This document shows, in pieces, positions 26,193-32,933 of a DNA stretch of 34,710 nucleotides; within the stretch, counting starts at the first letter, position 1, and each line of letters starts with the position of its first letter. Below the pieces are notes generated by a model. It had not been told where the DNA came from. It did not search any database and worked only from the letters and a program-made list of their open reading frames with translations. A program made the position numbers and the translations under genes. The stretch comes from Bacteroidales bacterium. GTDB lineage: Bacteria > Bacteroidota > Bacteroidia > Bacteroidales > WCHB1-69. The stretch covers positions 1 to 34,710 of the forward strand of contig JAGOKS010000017.1 of the NCBI GenBank assembly GCA_017994425.1. The letters are read 5' to 3'.

Positions 26193-27161
26193 CTAGAACA
26201 ATCCCTTGTCAAATTTAATTTTCAAGTTCTTCAACATGTCTGCTGTCATAGCATCCAAATCGTAAGCGGGTTTCCATCCCCATTCTTTGCGGGCGGCGCT
26301 ATCGTCAACGGCATTGGGCCATGAGTCGGCAATGTTTTGACGGTAGTCCGGTTCATAGCTAATTTGGAATTCGGGAATGTGTTTCTTGATGGAATCTGCC
26401 AATTCTTTTACAGTAAAGCTCATAGCTCCGACATTAAAATCAGCATGATGTACAAGTTTTGAGAAATCAGCCTGCATTAAATCGATACTTGCTTTTAAAC
26501 AATCGGGCATATACATCATCGGGAGTTTAGTGTCTTCTTTCACAAAGCAGGTGTATTTCTTATATTTGATGGCATCGTAATAAATAGCAACGGCATAATC
26601 GGTGGTGCCGCCACCGGGTAATGTACCGTGGCTGATAATACCGGGGTAACGTAAGCCCCTTACATCAAGTCCAAAACGACGCACATAATAATCACCCAGT
26701 AATTCACCGGCAACTTTTGTTAAACCGTACATCGTTGTCGGTTTTAAGACGGTTTCCTGAGGTGCCAATTCCAAGGGTGTGCCGGGACCGAAAACAGCAA
26801 TAGAACTTGGAACAAATACTTGTTTCATTTTCATCTCCAGGGCAAGGTCGAAAACATTCTGTAAGCCATTCATGTTGATTTCCCATGCCAGCTTGGGATG
26901 TTGTTCACCTACTGCCGATAATATAGCGGCTAAATTAACAATCCTATTAATATTATATTTCTTACATACTGCATATAGATTGTCTTTGTTGAGAATATCT
27001 AGGGTTTCGAAAGGACCTGAGTTTAATACTTCTTCGGAAGGGGCTGCTTTTTTATCCGACCCTATCACATTATCATTACCGAATACTTTACGAAGACTCA
27101 ATATCAGTTCCGAACCGATTTGTCCGGCAGCACCGATAACAAGAATTTTTTCCATATACAT
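26193..27161 (-). CDS. tdh: L-threonine 3-dehydrogenase, SDR type
   Basis: A 322-residue extended SDR enzyme. It oxidises threonine to 2-amino-3-ketobutyrate with NAD. Motifs are the NAD loop VIGAAGQIGSEL (residues 8-19), SSIAVFGPGTP, the catalytic pair Y145/K149 in MYGLTKVAGE, RYPGIISHGTLPGGGTTDYAV and LPMMYMPDCLKA, which together mark the short-chain type of TDH rather than the zinc-dependent type of E. coli. Kbl, the next enzyme, is encoded divergently 243 bases away, supporting the call over a sugar epimerase. ATGs at 27161 and 27155 are both possible starts. A promoter element lies at 27252-27259, with a perfect palindrome in the leader. Confidence 0.93.
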   Translation of the reverse strand: MYMEKILVIGAAGQIGSELILSLRKVFGNDNVIGSDKKAAPSEEVLNSGPFETLDILNKDNLYAVCKKYNINRIVNLAAILSAVGEQHPKLAWEINMNGLQNVFDLALEMKMKQVFVPSSIAVFGPGTPLELAPQETVLKPTTMYGLTKVAGELLGDYYVRRFGLDVRGLRYPGIISHGTLPGGGTTDYAVAIYYDAIKYKKYTCFVKEDTKLPMMYMPDCLKASIDLMQADFSKLVHHADFNVGAMSFTVKELADSIKKHIPEFQISYEPDYRQNIADSWPNAVDDSAARKEWGWKPAYDLDAMTADMLKNLKIKFDKGLF

Positions 27162-27223
27162 TATTTTTATTTATAAAGGGCTCTCTTTTTTATCATTATA
27201 AACTTTCCAACTATCAACGGAAC

Positions 27224-27237
27224 CCATTGGCCAATGG
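27224..27237. promoter_or_regulatory. Perfect 14-base palindrome in the tdh leader, candidate operator
   Basis: CCATTGGCCAATGG is its own reverse complement. It lies 15 bases downstream of the tdh -7 element (27252-27259) on the minus strand, where a bound repressor would block transcription. Confidence 0.45.
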
Positions 27238-27251
27238 CTGAAAATCGGATG

Positions 27252-27259
27252 CAAAATTA
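27252..27259 (-). promoter_or_regulatory. Bacteroidota -7 element for tdh
   Basis: The reverse strand reads TAATTTTG followed by CATC. The leader to the tdh ATG is about 85 bases. Confidence 0.6.
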
Positions 27260-27360
27260 CATTTTTTTTTTCACTTTATTGGATAATACGGACGATATAA
27301 TTGCCTTTTTTTGTCAGCTAAAAAATAAAAAAAACCGTACGTTGATAAGTAAAAATTGTG

Positions 27361-27368
27361 TAATTTTA
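27361..27368 (+). promoter_or_regulatory. Weak -7-like element for kbl
   Basis: TAATTTTA differs from TAnnTTTG at the last base. It lies 36 bases before the kbl ATG, the usual distance in this window. Confidence 0.4.
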
Positions 27369-27404
27369 CAACATCAATAAATCAGCTTATTTACTATTAA
27401 AAAT

Positions 27405-28601
27405 ATGAGTATGTATACAAAATTTCAACAACATTTACTATCACAAATACAAGAGATTAAAGATGCGGGAACCTATAAAAACGAACGTGTCATTGTTTCT
27501 CCACAATTTTCGAAAATAAAGGTTAATACAGGAAAAGAAGTGTTGAATTTTTGCGCCAACAATTATTTGGGATTAGCCAATAATCCTCAATTGGTCGACG
27601 CAGCTATTCACGCATTGAAAGAAAGAGCCTACGGCATGGCTTCGGTTCGTTTTATCTGCGGCACTAGCGATTTACACAAAAAATTGGAAGAGAAAATAGC
27701 CAAATTTTTCGGAACGGAAGATACCATTTTATATGCTGCTTGTTTCGATGCCAACGGAGGTGTCTTTGAACCACTTCTGAACGAAGAAGATGCTATTATT
27801 TCGGATGCCTTGAACCATGCTTCCATCATCGATGGTGTGCGATTGTGCAAAGCGCAACGTTATCGCTACGCCAATGCCGATATGGCCGATTTGGAAACGC
27901 AATTGAAAGATGCTCAAAAGTGTCGCTACCGCTTAATTGTTACTGACGGTGTATTCTCTATGGATGGAAACGTAGCTCCCCTGGATCAGATTCTTGCCCT
28001 TGCCGCAAAATACGACGCCATGGTAATGGTCGATGAAAGCCATTCGGCAGGTGTAGTAGGAAATACCGGAAGAGGTGTAACCGAATTATACAATTGCAAA
28101 GGGAAAGTAGAAATCATTACCGGCACATTGGGAAAAGCCTTTGGTGGTGCTATCGGCGGATTTACTACCGGCAAAAAAGAAATTATTGAAATCCTTCGTC
28201 AACGTTCGCGTCCGTATTTATTCTCAAATTCTATTCCTCCCATGGTGGCTGCCGCCGGTATCAGGATGTTTGAAATGATGGACGAAACCAACGAACTCCA
28301 GGATAGATTGCATGCCAACACAGACTATTTCATTAGCAAAATGAAAGCTGTCGGCTTTGACATCAAACCCACTAAATCGGCGATTTGTGCTGTTATGTTG
28401 TACGATGCAGCTCTGGCAACGAAATTTGCCGATAAATTACTCAACGAAGGTATTTATGTAATCGGATTCAGTTTCCCTGTTGTTCCTAAAAATCAAGCGC
28501 GTATTCGTGTACAACTCTCTGCAGCGCATACAAGAGAACATTTGGATATCGCTATTAATGCCTTTACTAAAATAGGCAAAGAATTAAATATTATCAAATA
28601 A
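27405..28601 (+). CDS. kbl: Glycine C-acetyltransferase (2-amino-3-ketobutyrate CoA ligase)
   Basis: A 398-residue PLP enzyme of the alpha-oxoamine synthase family. It cleaves 2-amino-3-ketobutyrate with CoA to glycine and acetyl-CoA, completing threonine breakdown started by tdh. The PLP lysine is K244 in ITGTLGKAFGGAIGG; D210 and H213 in VDESHSAG hold the cofactor ring, and NNYLGLANNP, RFICGTSDLHKKLE and SDALNHASIIDG are family signatures. Length and C-terminal RIRVQLSAAHT are normal. Serine palmitoyltransferase and AONS are relatives, but the divergent tdh makes Kbl the best call. Confidence 0.95.
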   Translation: MSMYTKFQQHLLSQIQEIKDAGTYKNERVIVSPQFSKIKVNTGKEVLNFCANNYLGLANNPQLVDAAIHALKERAYGMASVRFICGTSDLHKKLEEKIAKFFGTEDTILYAACFDANGGVFEPLLNEEDAIISDALNHASIIDGVRLCKAQRYRYANADMADLETQLKDAQKCRYRLIVTDGVFSMDGNVAPLDQILALAAKYDAMVMVDESHSAGVVGNTGRGVTELYNCKGKVEIITGTLGKAFGGAIGGFTTGKKEIIEILRQRSRPYLFSNSIPPMVAAAGIRMFEMMDETNELQDRLHANTDYFISKMKAVGFDIKPTKSAICAVMLYDAALATKFADKLLNEGIYVIGFSFPVVPKNQARIRVQLSAAHTREHLDIAINAFTKIGKELNIIK

Positions 28602-28631
28602 TATTACGATAAAATCTTGTTTTCTTCGCTT

Positions 28632-29408
28632 TTAGGGCAAGAGGGGTGGTTTTTTATCTTGTTTCTTTCGATAATATCGTTTGGCAAATGAAAAGCAAAG
28701 ACCGGCAGAAATAATTCCGCCTTGTGAAGGGAGAGAAGATATTAAACGATGTGGGAATACTTGAAAACTTGGACAAATTTGAGCTTGCAGTTTTACATAT
28801 TTCCATCCGCCACGAATAGTTAATGCAGGTTCAAAAAGAAGGTAATTATTTCGGGTAATAATTTTTTGTAAATCATCGAAACCTGTATTGTCTGATGGCA
28901 AATTAAATTTAAAATCAAAAAAAGTAAGAGTGGCTAAACGTGTAGAAAGTGCTATATCGAAATAATCGGATGTGAATCCGATAGAAGGTTGAATGAAATT
29001 TTTCATAAACCACATGTTAGCAGTGTACATGCCTGAGCTATTATCACTTTCGTAATAATGGTATTGTTTGCATGCTCCCAATCCTCCAAAAACTTCAACT
29101 ACAAAATGTTTGTTTAATGGTTTATAGTATCCAACGGCAGCATCTAAATAATGACCAAACCCATAATCTTCCGATGTGTATTCATAAGCATACATTCCAT
29201 TTACCATGATTGCTAAACTATTTGTAATAGAATAAGCGCCTTGAATTTCATAAGTAGTTACTTCATCAGAAGCATAATATCCTGCAAGTCGTACTTCGTT
29301 TTTTTCTTTAAACAAAGGTACATTTACCGTATTGGGTACATAATAGGTATGTGAACAACTGCTTAATACAATAATACCGATAAGAAAAAATACATTTTGC
29401 TTTTTCAT
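28632..29408 (-). CDS. Predicted outer-membrane beta-barrel lipoprotein, unknown function
   Basis: A 258-residue protein with a lipobox, VLSSC, ending at C18 after a hydrophobic start. The mature part has many alternating aromatic and polar stretches (EIQGAYSITNSLAIMVNGMYAYEY, YLDAAVGYYKPLNKHFVVEVFGGLGACK), typical of Bacteroidota outer-membrane barrels of about eight to ten strands. It ends in a basic tail (YYRKKQDKKPPLLP) rather than a C-terminal aromatic residue, which is unusual for a barrel. It is convergent with kbl, 30 bases apart, with no clear terminator between. Function is unknown. Confidence 0.65.
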   Translation of the reverse strand: MKKQNVFFLIGIIVLSSCSHTYYVPNTVNVPLFKEKNEVRLAGYYASDEVTTYEIQGAYSITNSLAIMVNGMYAYEYTSEDYGFGHYLDAAVGYYKPLNKHFVVEVFGGLGACKQYHYYESDNSSGMYTANMWFMKNFIQPSIGFTSDYFDIALSTRLATLTFFDFKFNLPSDNTGFDDLQKIITRNNYLLFEPALTIRGGWKYVKLQAQICPSFQVFPHRLISSLPSQGGIISAGLCFSFAKRYYRKKQDKKPPLLP

Positions 29409-29425
29409 TTTGTTTTAAATTTGTA

Positions 29426-29433
29426 CAAAAGTA
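29426..29433 (-). promoter_or_regulatory. Bacteroidota -7 element for the barrel lipoprotein gene
   Basis: The reverse strand reads TACTTTTG followed by TAC, about 18 bases before the ATG at 29408. Confidence 0.55.
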
Positions 29434-29659
29434 TACTTTTTTTTAATAGATAATTCTATCAAAAAAAAACAATCAGCACTTTAGGACAAACAACGCAAAA
29501 AGGCGTAAAAATAAGGACAATTTTTTGGCAGGAAAAGGAGACGATTAGTGATGTGATGATGCGATGATGTGATGATTTAAGCGCAAAGGGCGCAAAGAGT
29601 ATAGACATTTCTTTTCTATTTTTCTCTATAAAATAAATACGTGTGAATTGATAAAATAC

Positions 29660-29786
29660 GAATCCCGAAAGGGATTCAATGTGAATAGGGCTGCATGAAA
29701 TGCAGCCCTTGATAGCACCTTTGTTATCATCAACCGCAAAGCGGTTGAATATTGCTTTTTTATTTTAATTCAAGCCCTTCAGGCTT
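29660..29786. repeat. Array of four short hairpins (REP-like)
   Basis: Four hairpins follow one another: GAATCCC/GGGATTC with loop GAAA (29660-29677); GGGCTGCAT/ATGCAGCCC with loop GAA (29688-29708); TCAACCGC/GCGGTTGA with loop AAA (29730-29748); AAGCC/GGCTT with loop CTTCA (29772-29786). None has a T tract suited to a terminator, and no gene ends close by. This looks like a dispersed repeat of the REP type. Together with the next two entries it fills most of the 977-base gap 29409-30385, where I see no gene. Confidence 0.65.
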
Positions 29787-29922
29787 ATGCTTTGTTATAG
29801 CATATACTAAAAGCATAATCCGTATGTTTCGGAACGAATAATATTACACTTTTATAAATAACAAATTACCCGATTTTATTCGAATAAGTATGTTTTAATT
29901 ATTACATACGTATCCTCCTGTG

Positions 29923-30023
29923 ATTTCTAAGCTTAGTTTTCATATTTCTAAGCTTAGTTTTACCAATTAACAAGCCTTCCGATGATCATTTCTAAACTTA
30001 GTTTTCTTAGGTGTATACTTAGG
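29923..30023. repeat. Cluster of CTAAGCTTAG palindromes
   Basis: ATTTCTAAGCTTAGTTTT occurs at 29923-29940 and 29944-29961, and with one change (CTAAACTTAG) at 29988-30005. Copies one and two are 21 bases apart, two helical turns; copy three is 44 bases further on. Two extra CTTAGG half-sites follow at 30006 and 30018. The arrangement resembles a multi-site protein binding region. Confidence 0.6.
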
Positions 30024-30149
30024 TAATGAAAGGAAGATAGTCTTCTGTTTAATTATGCATACTATCTGACTTGTTCGAGATAAGTGATTTTTTATTTTTA
30101 AATACCTATCATTTCTTTTCATGATTGTCTAATAAGCTCCGATATTGTT

Positions 30150-30303
30150 ACAGATTCTTCGCTTCACTTCGTTACGCTCAGAATGACTATAATTTTAAAG
30201 ATAAAGGTTCAGGGCTTGCTTTGCAGTGAAGTTGCAAAGTAAGCCCTTAACTTTCCCTACAAAATGCATAAGACTGTCATTCTGAGCAAAGCGAAGAATC
30301 TGT
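30150..30303. repeat. Nested foldback element
   Basis: The outer arms are 30150-30186 and 30276-30303: ACAGATTCTTCGCTT and GCTCAGAATGAC in the left arm pair with the whole right arm, with about 10 extra bases in the left. Inside, AGGGCTTGCTTTGCA pairs with TGCAAAGTAAGCCCT (one G.T pair). It carries no ORF. It lies 32 bases upstream of the promoter for the DUF2007-like gene. A degenerate copy of one arm is at 16173-16195. Confidence 0.65.
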
Positions 30304-30334
30304 TGAATTCATCAAATAATAGTGATTATTTGTA

Positions 30335-30342
30335 TATATTTG
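30335..30342 (+). promoter_or_regulatory. Bacteroidota -7 element for the DUF2007-DUF4392 pair
   Basis: TATATTTG followed by CAT, about 44 bases before the ATG at 30386. Confidence 0.55.
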
Positions 30343-30385
30343 CATATTAAAAATCGGATAACACGAATCATTAAATTAAATCACC

Positions 30386-30634
30386 ATGGAACCGAATGAT
30401 GACATAGAAGTAGTACATGTTTTTGCAGGCTCAATCATGCAAGCGGAAATGGTTAAAAATCTCTTGGAAAACGAAGAAATAACTGCCTATCTACTCGATG
30501 AGTTGAGTGGCACGTATTTCCCTTTTCTTACCTCTGCGGGTGGAAGCGGTCCGGTAAGCGTGGTTGTTGCGGGTCCGGATTATGAAAAAGCACAAGTGAT
30601 TGTCGACGAGTACGAAAAGAATTTAAGGAGCTAA
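30386..30634 (+). CDS. DUF2007-like small protein
   Basis: An 82-residue cytosolic protein. It has the DUF2007 pattern: a first strand (VVHVFAGSIMQAEMVKNLLENEEI), a second strand with AYLLDE, a glycine-rich turn (TSAGGSGPVSVVVAGPDYEKA) and a last helix (AQVIVDEYEKN). The fold is a small ferredoxin-like unit often called a putative signal-transducing protein, related to the PII-like region; its role is not established. The next gene follows six bases after the stop, so both are on one transcript. Confidence 0.75.
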   Translation: MEPNDDIEVVHVFAGSIMQAEMVKNLLENEEITAYLLDELSGTYFPFLTSAGGSGPVSVVVAGPDYEKAQVIVDEYEKNLRS

Positions 30635-30640
30635 TTTTCT

Positions 30641-31447
30641 GTGAAGATTGAAGCAATTATTGCCACGTATCAGCGGCGCGGACTGGCTTCTTTGATGAAC
30701 GTAATGCCTCCGGATTACTGCCTGTTGGCGGCAGAGGCTTTATGGAAAACAACAAGAGGTCATCTCTTGCTTTGTACCGGTTTTTATAGTTATGGAAGCG
30801 GGGAAACCGATGGTCCTCCGGGAACGTACTTCCTATACAAGGCTTTGCAACGATTAGGGTTCATGCCTCTTATTGTTACCGATAGCTACAGCGAAGCATA
30901 TTTTACTTCTAAAGACCTTCGTTGTGAGATTTTCGACTTTCAAACAGAAGCCCGGCTGTTGCTGGAAAAGTATCGTCCGCAAGCACTTATTGCCATCGAG
31001 CGTTGTGGCAGAGCCATTGACGGCAAGTATTATTCCATGCATAAAAAGGATATATCGTCCTATACACCTCCCATCGATGCCTTGTTTCTTCAGGCTTCTT
31101 GTCTAAAACTTGGTATCGGGGATGGCGGCAACGAAATCGGAATGGGAAAATACCGCGAGATACTGAGTCGTACAGCATCTGTTATTCCTTGCGTTGTGGA
31201 AACGGATTTTTTGATTCCGGCTACGGTTTCCAATTGGGGAGCCTACGGTTTGTTGGCTGCCATGAGTAAACTTACAAAAACAAACCTCCTTCCTTCCTTT
31301 GAAGAAGTAAAAGATTATCTGCATTTCATCGTCAATAAGGGTGCTACCGACGGAATTAAAGGGGCAGGAAATTACAGTGTCGATGGTTTCAGTCTTGAGA
31401 TTGAAAAAGAAATACTTGCCTTGCTGACAGCAGAAGCAGGCTATTAG
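30641..31447 (+). CDS. D-glutamate cyclase-like (DUF4392) protein
   Basis: A 268-residue protein matching the DUF4392 / D-glutamate cyclase C-terminal domain: CTGFYSYGSGETDGPPGTYF at about 45-64, IVTDSYSEAY, LIAIERCGRAIDGKYYSM near residue 120, and GIGDGGNEIGMG at about 158-169. The mitochondrial homologue DGLUCY turns D-glutamate into 5-oxo-D-proline; the same reaction is plausible here but unproved. It starts with GTG; AAGGAG at 30625-30630, inside the end of the previous gene, is an unusually good ribosome site for this genome and supports that start. Its stop overlaps the stop of the convergent thioesterase gene by four bases. Confidence 0.82.
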   Translation: MKIEAIIATYQRRGLASLMNVMPPDYCLLAAEALWKTTRGHLLLCTGFYSYGSGETDGPPGTYFLYKALQRLGFMPLIVTDSYSEAYFTSKDLRCEIFDFQTEARLLLEKYRPQALIAIERCGRAIDGKYYSMHKKDISSYTPPIDALFLQASCLKLGIGDGGNEIGMGKYREILSRTASVIPCVVETDFLIPATVSNWGAYGLLAAMSKLTKTNLLPSFEEVKDYLHFIVNKGATDGIKGAGNYSVDGFSLEIEKEILALLTAEAGY

Positions 31448-31923
31448 TCTTCAAAGAAATCTTCGTAACGGGCAGGATAAAAGCCATGTTCCACGGCTTT
31501 ATCATGAGGCATTGCAAAATAAACCATGGAAGCTTCGGCACAGCATTCGCCTTTCTCATTCAGTATTTCAGCATCTATATAACATAGGTTGCGTTGGATG
31601 TCCATGAGTTTGCCGCGTAAGAGAATCTTTTCTTGTGTCGATTCCAAAGGTTTATGATATTTGGTCTGCATGCGTGAGGTTACTCCGGTGCATTTGGCTT
31701 TGATATACATGGTCCAGGCGCCGATTTCATCGAGCAAGGTTGCCTGTATGCCCCCGTGAACAACTCCCGGATATCCTTCAAATTTTTGAAGGGGCTTCCA
31801 TTCCGATTCAACCCCCTTATCGGTTTCGTAAAATTCTAATTGCAAGCCTTCTTTGTTGTGAGGCGAGCAGGCAAAGCAATGATAATCGATGCTTGCAAAT
31901 ACGTTTTTTATCTTCCTTCTCAT
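31444..31923 (-). CDS. PaaI-family hotdog thioesterase
   Basis: A 159-residue hotdog-fold protein that probably hydrolyses acyl-CoA thioesters. After CFACSPHNKEGLQL comes the core: GVVHGGIQATLLDEIGAW, with H56 and G57-G58 before the helix and D65-E66 in it, the usual PaaI/YiiD active-site pattern. LLRGKLMDIQRNLCYIDAEILNEKGECCAEAS is the long central strand region. The frame stays open to 32034, but that part overlaps the upstream gene in another frame; the ATG at 31923, 11 bases after the upstream stop, fits the family. Substrate unknown. Confidence 0.85.
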   Translation of the reverse strand: MRRKIKNVFASIDYHCFACSPHNKEGLQLEFYETDKGVESEWKPLQKFEGYPGVVHGGIQATLLDEIGAWTMYIKAKCTGVTSRMQTKYHKPLESTQEKILLRGKLMDIQRNLCYIDAEILNEKGECCAEASMVYFAMPHDKAVEHGFYPARYEDFFED

Positions 31924-31934
31924 ATACACTGTGT

Positions 31935-32771
31935 TTATTCTGCCAATGCTTTGAAATCTTTTTGCAGCATGCCGGCAGCTTCGTTTTTGGTAATTTTGTC
32001 GTAATTCAAATACAATAACTTGCCGTTTTCGCAAGCTATGATGAGTTTCATGCAGTAGGCATTCATGTTGGCTTGCGTACCTATTTTATGGACAAAAGCC
32101 ACATGGGGCAACTTCTTTTCTATCGCTTGCCGGATTTCTTTTTCCGTAACGATTTTTACCGTATAAGGATAAATGCTTTCTATCTCTTCAATCGTTTGCA
32201 TCTCCGGTGCGAGATCGGATGCTGTTAGCCATAATTCTTTGTCTTTTAAATCTTTTTTATTTTCATTTACCCATGCTTTCCAATCATCACTGGGTTGATT
32301 GAGAATGTAATACTGAAAAGCATCCAATATGCCTCCCAGTTTATAGGCATAACTTTCTTCTTCTTCGCCATCTTCCGAATAATAGGAGAGGGGAACGATG
32401 ATAATTTCTTTCATCTTGTTGATATCACCGGAACTATGTCCCATGATCAAGTTGAGTAAGTTAAAGGAAAACGTAGTGGGAAGTCCCGTAACTTCTCCAA
32501 TGCTAACAATGAGAAAGGAATTGCCGGTGTTTTTGCTTATTTTTTCAAAAGTTGTTACATCAATGACTTCGTATTTCGTTATTTTCCAATGTTTCGCTGC
32601 GACGGCTTCTATCTCATTGTTGAAGTCGGAAAACATAACATCTTCTAAAACAATGTATGTTTTGGTTCTCATGAATTCATTGATGGTTTTTGAATCGGCA
32701 AACTTGATTTGTGCCAAAACAAAGGTGTTTGTTATCACAAACAAAAGTATCAGAACAATGTGTTTTCTCAT
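31935..32771 (-). CDS. Secreted protein of unknown function
   Basis: A 278-residue protein, not recognised. It has a signal peptide (MRKHIVLILLFVITNTFVLAQ). The mature part is mixed alpha/beta with no clear catalytic motif or repeats; YYSEDGEEEESYAYKLGGILD is its most acidic stretch. The frame is open to 32882, but a TACTTTTG promoter element at 32807-32814 lies downstream of that point and the upstream residues are Lys/Tyr-rich junk, so the ATG at 32771 is the start. The thioesterase gene follows closely on the same strand. Confidence 0.68.
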   Translation of the reverse strand: MRKHIVLILLFVITNTFVLAQIKFADSKTINEFMRTKTYIVLEDVMFSDFNNEIEAVAAKHWKITKYEVIDVTTFEKISKNTGNSFLIVSIGEVTGLPTTFSFNLLNLIMGHSSGDINKMKEIIIVPLSYYSEDGEEEESYAYKLGGILDAFQYYILNQPSDDWKAWVNENKKDLKDKELWLTASDLAPEMQTIEEIESIYPYTVKIVTEKEIRQAIEKKLPHVAFVHKIGTQANMNAYCMKLIIACENGKLLYLNYDKITKNEAAGMLQKDFKALAE

Positions 32772-32806
32772 AATCGTACGTATTTCTAAGGGATTAATGT
32801 TGATTG

Positions 32807-32814
32807 CAAAAGTA
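32807..32814 (-). promoter_or_regulatory. Bacteroidota -7 element for the secreted-protein gene
   Basis: The reverse strand reads TACTTTTG followed by CAATC, about 36 bases before the ATG at 32771. It rules out the longer open frame. Confidence 0.6.
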
Positions 32815-32933
32815 CATCTTTTTTTTATGTTGTACAGATTCCGTTTATATTTATATATGTAAAGATATGCTTGTTGTTTCAAAATAAAAACCGATAAAAG
32901 CAGTTATATATCCATTACATAATCAAAAAAATC

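Noticed and set aside
26779..27201. 140-codon plus-strand open frame
   Set aside because: It is antisense to tdh and has no family features; tdh is clearly the coding frame.
27162..27404. Possible glycine or threonine riboswitch between tdh and kbl
   Set aside because: Only the 14-base palindrome and promoter elements are visible; no riboswitch core was recognised.
29546..29577. GATGATG/GTGATGAT simple repeat
   Set aside because: Short and imperfect; a low-complexity tract with no attached gene or structure.
31924..32034. N-terminal extension of the thioesterase ORF
   Set aside because: It overlaps the upstream gene in another frame, is basic and unlike the family; the ATG at 31923 fits.
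32772..32882. N-terminal extension of the secreted-protein ORF
   Set aside because: A promoter element at 32807-32814 lies inside it, and the signal peptide begins only at the ATG at 32771.
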